This document shows positions 6,438 to 11,688 of a stretch of DNA of 11,688 nt, piece after piece. The notes under the pieces were generated by a model that worked only from the letters and a program-made list of their open reading frames with translations, was not told where the DNA came from and did not search any database. The stretch is from Oscillibacter sp. (GTDB taxonomy: Bacteria > Bacillota > Clostridia > Oscillospirales > Oscillospiraceae): NCBI GenBank assembly GCA_022796315.1, contig JAAWIL010000053.1, positions 1 to 11,688 of the forward strand, written 5' to 3'. Position 1 is the stretch's first letter. The number at the start of each line of letters is the position of its first letter. Both the position numbers and the translations under genes were made by a program.

Positions 6438-9400
6438 GAGGCACCTCCCTCCAGTACCATAACGGGCAGATCCGTCCCGCCGGGGGCGGCCGTCCACAGC
6501 GTCTCCGCCGTAACCCGCTGGCTGGCGGCGCTCTCCGGGTCATCGGTCCGGGAGAGGACGGCCTTGATTTCACTGGGCAGGAGGTTCACTCCGTCGCAGT
6601 GGCTCTGGCCCTGGAGCTCCGCTTCCTTCTGTACGTCGGGGACGAAGAGAAACAGTCCGTCGCTGATGTCGCTGACGGCGCCATCCTCCGGAATCTCCGC
6701 CAGCAGCAGAACATAGCCGTCCAGATCCCGCTCCTCGGCGCTCAGTTCCTCGCCCGCGTCTGTGGTCTTGGTGAAGCGGCCCTGAATTTTTAAGGTGTTG
6801 TACACCGGGTCGCCCCGGTAGGTTCCCGCGATGACCAAGGTTCCGGCCTTGATGACCTCGTCCGCCTTGTCGCCGTAGCGGTAATCCTTCGCCAGCACGC
6901 CTACGGAGCCGTCCTCCAGGAACGCCACGTCGTCTCCGGCGTAGCTGATGAGCCGGATGCTCGCGTCCTCCACTGTCTCCGGAATCCCGGTGATGGTGAT
7001 GGTCTTGGCGTCATAGGTCCAGATGCGGGTGTCCTCCGATTCCGCGCCGGGCTTCTGGAAGTAGGTGAGGTAGCTGTCCGCTGTGTCAACCGCCTCGTTG
7101 CCGGCGGCAAAGGAGCCCTCCCGCGCGGTGACGGGTTCCCCGCCGTCGCTGGCAACCTCAATGGTATAGTCGCCCTCCGCAGGCGGCTGGAGCAGCTTCA
7201 GGCCGGAGACCGGCGTCTCCTCGTTCAGGGTCAGTGTGACAACCGTCCCTTCCCGCTTCACCGTATAGTCCTCTTCCGGCACCGTCTTGTCATAGGCCAC
7301 CCGGATCTCGCCGGCGTTGGCCCCGTTGATCCGATTGCCCAGGACGTCATAGGCGACCGCCTGGTACTGATAGGCGCGGTGGTTGCCCGAGCCGATCACA
7401 TCCTCATAGCGGACCGCCTTGTTCGCTTCGGGAATCACGAAGGCGATGGATTTTCCGTTGCGCAGAATCTCATAGCCCTGGACCGTCCCGGTGATGGAGG
7501 GCGTGATGGTGACCACGATCTTGTTGTCCCCCTCCAGCTGGGCCTGGGCGGTGAGACTGCCTGCGGCGGCTTTGATTCCGGCCAGGCGGCCCCGGCGGCT
7601 CTGGTCGCTGAGATACCAGACCGCCCGCTCCTCCTTCGGGTAGGAGGCCAGCTTGTCCGTGACGGGCTTGCCAAGGGTCATGCCCCAGCGGGTGAAGAAC
7701 TCCGTCAAATCCTTATTTGCCGTACCGGAGGCCGTCAGGGCCACCTTCTCGTCATAGCTCAGACCGGTAAAGCCCTTGGTATACTCCCCGGACTTCCACG
7801 CCTTGAAGAAGCGGTTGTAGAAGTCCATGGGCTTCGTCCCATCGTCATAGGCCAGGTGGAGCTGCCAATAGAGCCCCAGCTGGACGAAGACGTTGTTGGA
7901 CTCCCCGGGGAGGCCCTGGGCGGTCTTGTTGAAGATGGCGGGATACTTGCCGCTGGCCTCCAGCCGGGAGGTGAAGGTATTCTGCTTCCCGTCATAGGTC
8001 TGAACCATGAGGGCGTAGAGGTTGTTGGTGATCTCCGCCCGGCCCAGCTTGTCCATGTTGTGGCCGATCTCATGGGCGATGCCCCAGCCGAAGAGGCTGT
8101 TGGCCTTCGCGCCGGTCCCCAGCTTGTCGATGGGTTTTCCGCAGGCCATGCCGCCGCAGGAGCCGTAGCCGATGCCGATGTGGTTCCCCGCCGCGTACAT
8201 GAACGCGCCGGAGAACATCTGCATGCAGCGAATGTTCTGGCAGGAGGTCATATCGTTCTTCTCATAGGTGTTGTCAATGCCCTGGGTGGTCTTGCAGATG
8301 TGCATCAGGTCCTCCCAGGCCAGCACGTCGTCATACAGGGTGCTGATCCGCTCCCCGCGGCTCTGACCAATGCTGCCCCACACCGCCAGGGCAGGCAGGG
8401 ACAGCAGCACTGTGGGCGTGGAGATCTCCGTGACGTTGAGGCAGTTGGTCTCCTTCCCGGCGGCGCCGATGGTCTTGCAGTAGGCCTCCATCTCGTCCAC
8501 ATAGCTGCCGATGGCCGCCTTGCGGCCGTTGTCGTCCATGGCATACCAGCCGGAGAGCTCCAGCGCCGGAATATCCACCGCCCGGCGGACATGGAGCCGG
8601 ATCTGCTCCGGGTTCGCTCCGCTGTAGGTGACGTACAGGCTGCCGCCGCGCGGCGTGTTCTGGCTACCGATCTGCGGCACCGTCAGAATGTTCCGCCCGT
8701 TGGACAGCGTTCCCATGGAGGCCCGCCATGCGGATGCCTCGGCGTTGTACTGGGTGGCGTAGACCGTCACGCTGGCCCCAGCCGGGATGCCCTCGGCATA
8801 GACGGTGATCTCCTCCCCCGCCTGCGACGCCGCGCCCAGGGGCTGGAGATCGCTGCCGCCCTGGCTGTACTTGCCGCTGTCGGCGGCGCTGCTGCGGCTG
8901 CGGAGGCCCTCCAGAATCACGCCGCTGCTCCGCTTGCTGTTCAGCAGCTCCTCCGCCAGCTTCAGCTCGTCGTCCAGAGTCTCGGGGTTGAGGTAGTAGT
9001 TCCGCTCGTCGCCGCTGAGCCGCTGGCGCAGGGCGGTGATGTCCGCCTGGGTCACCCCGCCGGCCAGCACCGTCCGCAGGGAATCCCCGAAGAGGGCGGC
9101 GATGTTGTCCGGCAGACAGTGGGCCGGATCATACTCCAGAAACATCAGCTCGGAAAGGCTCACCACCGTGTAGCCCGCCTGCTCCACAGCCACGCTGATC
9201 TGAATAATATTCTCTGCCGGCCCAAAGGGCAGGATGGCAAATTTGGAAGTGGGAAGGGCCGCCTTGTTGGGGATCTCCGGCCAGGAAAGCACTTCCTCGT
9301 TGGAGGTGCCGCCGCGGTCCTCGCCCTTGGTCAGCAGATGTCCCGGACCGCTCAGAGACTCCCCTTCGTACCACACCCGGACGCTGTAGGCCCGGAGATT

Positions 9401-11350
9401 CTGGGCGTAGGTCCCATCCAGCCGGGGCACCCAGATGGCGCTGTACAGATCCACCGGCTGGGTGAAGGTGCATACCACGTGCTCATCGCGCATGAAGTTG
9501 GTGCGGTTGGCGGTCCAGTGCGTGCGGTAGTCGTTGTCGATCATGTTCTCCGGCCGGAAGGGCGCGGCGCTGGTATACTGCCCGTTGTCCACATTGCCGC
9601 TGTCGGCCAGGCGGATGCTCTTGATCTTCCCGCTGTCCAGCACGCCCTCCGTGGGAATGCCCGCAGGCCGCTCGTAAACCGTGGCCACCGGCGTTCCCAG
9701 GGAGATCCGGGAAGGACCGCTGCGGCCGATGCTGTTGCCGGATACGATGTAAACCTCATAGGCGGTGCCGTTGACCAGGTCTCCGATGGTGGCGGAGGTG
9801 CCCGCCAGCTGTCCGCCATACTGGGTATACCCTCCGGCAGAGCCGCTCTGGCGGTAGTAAACCTCATAATAGGTGGCGCTCTTCGAGGCCTTCCAGCTGA
9901 CACCCAGGGCCCCGTCCAGGGGCTGGACGCTGACCATATCCGGCGCATCCGGCACGGAGGCGGGCTGCGGCGTGGCGGACACCGGGTCCGAAGGCCGCCC
10001 GGTCCAGCTGCCGTCCACCGGCGTCACCGTAAAGAGATAGGTCTTGAGATTCTCCAGGCCCGTGACCTCGGCCCGCGGCACGTCCACCCGCAGGCGCTTG
10101 GCCGTGCCGCCGCTCATCAGGCGGTACTCCACCTCATAGCCGGAGACGTTGGGCAGCTCTCCCCACTGCAGGTTCACCCGTTCACTGCCCTCCTGCGCCG
10201 TGAGATTCCGAATCTGGCTGTTGGGCGCCACCGGGTTCTCCGGCACAATGTCCCGGAGGAACTGGATGGACTCAATGGTGGTATATCCGCCGCCCTCGCT
10301 CCTGGTGACGCTGATGGTCACCTTCTTCACCGCCACCCGGCGGCCCAGGGCGATGGTGATGGTGCTGCTGCCGGGCACCTCGCCGGTGGCGTAGACGCCC
10401 TCGGGCAGCGTGGTATCGAAGGGAATCTCCTCCACATTGCCGGAGGCGTCCTCCACGGTCACAGTGCCCTGCTGGGGCGCGCCCGCTCCCTCCGGGGAGA
10501 CAATCCGGACCTCCGAGAGAACCACGGAATCGCTCAGCGTGATGGGCAGCGTCACCGCGCCGCCGTCCGCGGCTTCCAGGGTCACGCTGTTCCCGTTGTC
10601 CCGGAAGAGCTCCAGGAGGTCGCCGCTCACCGAAATGCCGGCGTCATTGAGCGCCGTCTGGAGGGCGTTCTGGTCCACAGGAGGCAGCAGCAGCGCCGTA
10701 TCAGCCACCTGCGCCTCTCCCACGGCCTCCATCTGGCGGTCCACATAGGCCAGATCCACCACGTCGACGACCCCGTCTCCGCTGAGGTCAAAGCGCTCCA
10801 AATCCCTCCGGTTTTCCGAGCCCAGGGCTTCTGCCACCAGCTCCCGGTCCTTCCGGTCCACGTCTCCGTCGCCGTTCACGTCGCCCAGAGAGAAGGTCCC
10901 GTCGCCGGTGCCAAGGGTGATGTGCTTGGAGCAGTCCTCCAGAATGACGTCCTGGGTGTAGGTCCGGTAGCCCTCGCCGGTGAAGCGCAGGCTGTAGCTT
11001 CCCTGGGGCAGTCCCCGGACCATCAGCTCCAGGTAGCCCGGCCACCGGCCGCCGCCCAGGGCGCCGCCGTCGGTATTCAGATGGCTGACGGTGGTCTCAT
11101 AGCCGCCCAGGCTGCCGGCGGACTCCTCTCCCAGAGCCACACTGCCCAGCACGGCGCCGTTCTGCGTCAGCTCCACCCGCACATCCCGGTCCTGCAGCGT
11201 TGAGAGGTGCTGGGCATAGTCCATCCGCACCGTGGCGGAGACCGTTCCCGTTCCGCCGCTCTCCACGGCTCCCGCCGCCGGGGCCGCCGCAGCAGACAGC
11301 AGCAGCGACGATGCCAGCAGGGCAGAGAGCATTCGTTTGTTTCTTCTCAT
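6434..11350 (-). CDS. Secreted M60-family (enhancin/mucinase-like) zinc metallopeptidase with internal dockerin
   Basis: This 1638-residue protein begins with a signal peptide (1 to about 28). A beta-rich, X-module-like region (about 35-150) precedes a type I dockerin (155-208) with two complete calcium loops, D157-D168 and D188-D199. Then come a beta-rich region (220-370), fibronectin type III domains at about 376-461 and 466-555, an F5/8C-like domain (571-740, DNDYRTHWTA) and an M60 domain (about 845-1250). The zinc site is HEIGH (1093-1097), with E1106 eight residues later as likely third ligand. About 390 C-terminal residues are beta-rich and partly unassigned. The M60 family cleaves mucin-type glycoproteins. 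I see no LPXTG, SLH or C-terminal membrane segment, so surface retention probably depends on the dockerin; the next gene, coupled by ATGA, encodes an SLH protein. AAGGAAGG precedes the start. Seven cysteines cluster at 958-1070. Confidence 0.92.
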   Translation of the reverse strand: MRRNKRMLSALLASSLLLSAAAAPAAGAVESGGTGTVSATVRMDYAQHLSTLQDRDVRVELTQNGAVLGSVALGEESAGSLGGYETTVSHLNTDGGALGGGRWPGYLELMVRGLPQGSYSLRFTGEGYRTYTQDVILEDCSKHITLGTGDGTFSLGDVNGDGDVDRKDRELVAEALGSENRRDLERFDLSGDGVVDVVDLAYVDRQMEAVGEAQVADTALLLPPVDQNALQTALNDAGISVSGDLLELFRDNGNSVTLEAADGGAVTLPITLSDSVVLSEVRIVSPEGAGAPQQGTVTVEDASGNVEEIPFDTTLPEGVYATGEVPGSSTITIALGRRVAVKKVTISVTRSEGGGYTTIESIQFLRDIVPENPVAPNSQIRNLTAQEGSERVNLQWGELPNVSGYEVEYRLMSGGTAKRLRVDVPRAEVTGLENLKTYLFTVTPVDGSWTGRPSDPVSATPQPASVPDAPDMVSVQPLDGALGVSWKASKSATYYEVYYRQSGSAGGYTQYGGQLAGTSATIGDLVNGTAYEVYIVSGNSIGRSGPSRISLGTPVATVYERPAGIPTEGVLDSGKIKSIRLADSGNVDNGQYTSAAPFRPENMIDNDYRTHWTANRTNFMRDEHVVCTFTQPVDLYSAIWVPRLDGTYAQNLRAYSVRVWYEGESLSGPGHLLTKGEDRGGTSNEEVLSWPEIPNKAALPTSKFAILPFGPAENIIQISVAVEQAGYTVVSLSELMFLEYDPAHCLPDNIAALFGDSLRTVLAGGVTQADITALRQRLSGDERNYYLNPETLDDELKLAEELLNSKRSSGVILEGLRSRSSAADSGKYSQGGSDLQPLGAASQAGEEITVYAEGIPAGASVTVYATQYNAEASAWRASMGTLSNGRNILTVPQIGSQNTPRGGSLYVTYSGANPEQIRLHVRRAVDIPALELSGWYAMDDNGRKAAIGSYVDEMEAYCKTIGAAGKETNCLNVTEISTPTVLLSLPALAVWGSIGQSRGERISTLYDDVLAWEDLMHICKTTQGIDNTYEKNDMTSCQNIRCMQMFSGAFMYAAGNHIGIGYGSCGGMACGKPIDKLGTGAKANSLFGWGIAHEIGHNMDKLGRAEITNNLYALMVQTYDGKQNTFTSRLEASGKYPAIFNKTAQGLPGESNNVFVQLGLYWQLHLAYDDGTKPMDFYNRFFKAWKSGEYTKGFTGLSYDEKVALTASGTANKDLTEFFTRWGMTLGKPVTDKLASYPKEERAVWYLSDQSRRGRLAGIKAAAGSLTAQAQLEGDNKIVVTITPSITGTVQGYEILRNGKSIAFVIPEANKAVRYEDVIGSGNHRAYQYQAVAYDVLGNRINGANAGEIRVAYDKTVPEEDYTVKREGTVVTLTLNEETPVSGLKLLQPPAEGDYTIEVASDGGEPVTAREGSFAAGNEAVDTADSYLTYFQKPGAESEDTRIWTYDAKTITITGIPETVEDASIRLISYAGDDVAFLEDGSVGVLAKDYRYGDKADEVIKAGTLVIAGTYRGDPVYNTLKIQGRFTKTTDAGEELSAEERDLDGYVLLLAEIPEDGAVSDISDGLFLFVPDVQKEAELQGQSHCDGVNLLPSEIKAVLSRTDDPESAASQRVTAETLWTAAPGGTDLPVMVLEGGAS

Positions 11351-11360
11351 CTCTTCTCAT

Positions 11361-11374
11361 CCTTCCTTTGGAGG
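11361..11374 (-). promoter_or_regulatory. Ribosome binding site of the M60 gene with possible self-pairing
   Basis: Read on the minus strand, the leader contains CCTCCAAAGGAAGG. The Shine-Dalgarno GGAAGG lies ten bases before the ATG. The CCTCC just upstream can pair with it, with one bulged A and a three-base loop, so initiation could be mildly occluded. A further leader stem, CCGGC/GCCGG (11377-11381 and 11391-11395), lies upstream. Confidence 0.5.
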
Positions 11375-11417
11375 TACCGGCCCCGCAGGCGCCGGCTCAG
11401 TCAACATAACACATCCC

Positions 11418-11446
11418 ATTATAATGGTTCCGGCGGCAATTATCAA
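11418..11446 (-). promoter_or_regulatory. Sigma-A-type promoter of the M60/SLH operon
   Basis: On the minus strand a -35 TTGATA (11441-11446) and a perfect -10 TATAAT (11418-11423) are separated by exactly 17 bases. Transcription should start near 11411 and give a leader of about 60 nt before the protease ATG. This matches the vegetative sigma factor consensus, so basal expression need not depend on the ECF sigma factor encoded nearby. Confidence 0.88.
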
Positions 11447-11483
11447 CCGAAATCTTCCCGGATTTCCCGGATCTCCCTCTTTT

Positions 11484-11526
11484 TGTCGTCAGCGCAGTTG
11501 AAAAGAAACCGTGGATTCTTTTCAAC
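11484..11526 (-). repeat. Dispersed 43-nt palindromic repeat, copy 2
   Basis: On the minus strand this reads GTTGAAAAGAA, eight loop bases (TCCACGGT), TTCTTTTCAAC, then TGCGCTGACGACA. It matches copy 1 at 3372-3414 in length, stem arms and 11 of 13 tail bases. Local pairing extends the stem to 13 bp here (11495-11528). It lies between the intron end and the operon promoter, about 40 nt upstream of the -35. Confidence 0.7.
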
Positions 11527-11528
11527 TG

Positions 11529-11590
11529 TGGCGCCGGGCTTCATCGGAGACGCACAGGCGCTCTGCGCCCCGGCGTACCAGCGTTGACTA
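11529..11590. other. Structured intergenic segment, 3' exon of the group II intron
   Basis: This short segment between the intron end and repeat copy 2 has no gene. It can fold through CGCCGGG (11532-11538) with CCCGGCG (11569-11575), enclosing an alternative small hairpin GGCGC-TCT-GCGCC (11557-11569). It may be the 3' part of the intron target site or part of an intergenic repeat mosaic. Confidence 0.4.
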
Positions 11591-11688
11591 ATAGCGATAG
11601 GTAATCCTTTGATGTTATCTCCGGATTTTCCCCCGCCCTAAACCGGGCGTGAACCTTTCAGCTCACCCGGCTTGCCATCAGGAACAGA
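11591..11688 (-). mobile_element. 3' end of a group II intron (domains V and VI), partial
   Basis: On the minus strand, 11673 to 11640 is a 34-nt domain V with every hallmark: an AGC triad at positions 2-4 with the G3-U32 wobble, paired outer arms (GCCGGGT with GCCCGGTT), a two-base AC bulge at positions 24-25, and a GAAA tetraloop. Domain VI follows: GCGGGGG pairs with the CC-T-T-CGC arm around a bulged A at 11598, flanked by G-U pairs, eight bases from a predicted 3' end ...CTAT at 11591. The window ends 15 nt upstream of domain V, so the reverse transcriptase gene and domains I-IV, if present, lie to the right of the window. The intron has the same orientation as the M60 operon. The intron class cannot be decided from this piece. 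Confidence 0.86.

Noticed and set aside
7379..11203. A 1274-codon open frame on the + strand opposite the M60 gene
   Set aside because: Its codons are exactly in register with the M60 codons, so it stays open merely because the M60 gene there avoids TTA, CTA and TCA codons. Its sequence is Gly/Ala/His/Val-rich with no domain, and the M60 frame has clear motifs.
11418..11446. Control of the M60 operon by the nearby ECF sigma factor
   Set aside because: The visible promoter is a near-perfect sigma-A consensus, and no AAC/CGT-type ECF promoter was seen. Proximity alone is weak evidence because the operons converge.
11638..11688. A minus-strand fragment reading SVPDGKPGELKGSRPV then stop, looking like a gene tail
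   Set aside because: It is a translation of group II intron domain V; the bases are explained fully by that RNA structure.
1..11688. CRISPR array, tRNA, rRNA or insertion sequence
   Set aside because: No regularly spaced direct repeats, no tRNA cloverleaf or rRNA segment, and no transposase ORF or paired terminal inverted repeats were found on either strand.

Overview
The window reads as chromosomal DNA from a GC-rich, anaerobic, gut-type Firmicute. A Flavonifractor/Oscillibacter-like member of the Oscillospiraceae is the best guess. The reasons are strong G/C preference at third codon positions, Shine-Dalgarno sites of the GGAGG type, an S-layer-homology (SLH) anchored protein, dockerin and M60 peptidase modules, and a YgfK-type flavo-iron-sulfur protein. 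The genus is inferred from these traits and was not tested by any search.

Left part (1-3535): after a possible ten-codon gene tail and a highly structured 260-nt leader comes a 988-residue YgfK family oxidoreductase on the + strand. This family is linked to selenate reduction in E. coli and to anaerobic purine/urate gene clusters. The gene stands alone here: its stop codon lies inside a 12-bp hairpin, and the next 270 nt are packed with hairpins, including a perfect 30-nt palindrome.

Middle (3536-5130): a two-gene + strand operon with an ATGA overlap encodes a 153-residue ECF sigma factor and a membrane-anchored 343-residue putative anti-sigma/sensor protein. It ends at a strong intrinsic terminator shared with the convergent operon.

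Right part (5145-11446, minus strand): a clear sigma-A-type promoter (TTGATA-17-TATAAT) drives a second two-gene ATGA-coupled operon. The first gene encodes a 1638-residue secreted M60 (enhancin/mucinase-like) zinc metallopeptidase. It carries an internal type I dockerin, two fibronectin type III domains and an F5/8C-like glycan-binding domain, and no visible cell-wall anchor of its own. The second gene encodes a 430-residue protein with a signal peptide, a cohesin-like beta-sandwich, an InlB-B-type repeat and three SLH domains. The most interesting reading of the window is that these two proteins form a minimal cell-surface complex: a dockerin-bearing mucin-type protease plugged onto an S-layer-anchored cohesin-like scaffold. 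The pairing is inference and the cohesin assignment is tentative.

Far right (11591-11688): the 3' end of a group II intron, with a textbook 34-nt domain V and a domain VI with bulged A, lies upstream of the protease operon in the same orientation. The rest of the intron is outside the window. A 43-nt palindromic repeat occurs twice in the window, at 3372-3414 (+) and 11484-11526 (-), with conservation extending beyond the stem.
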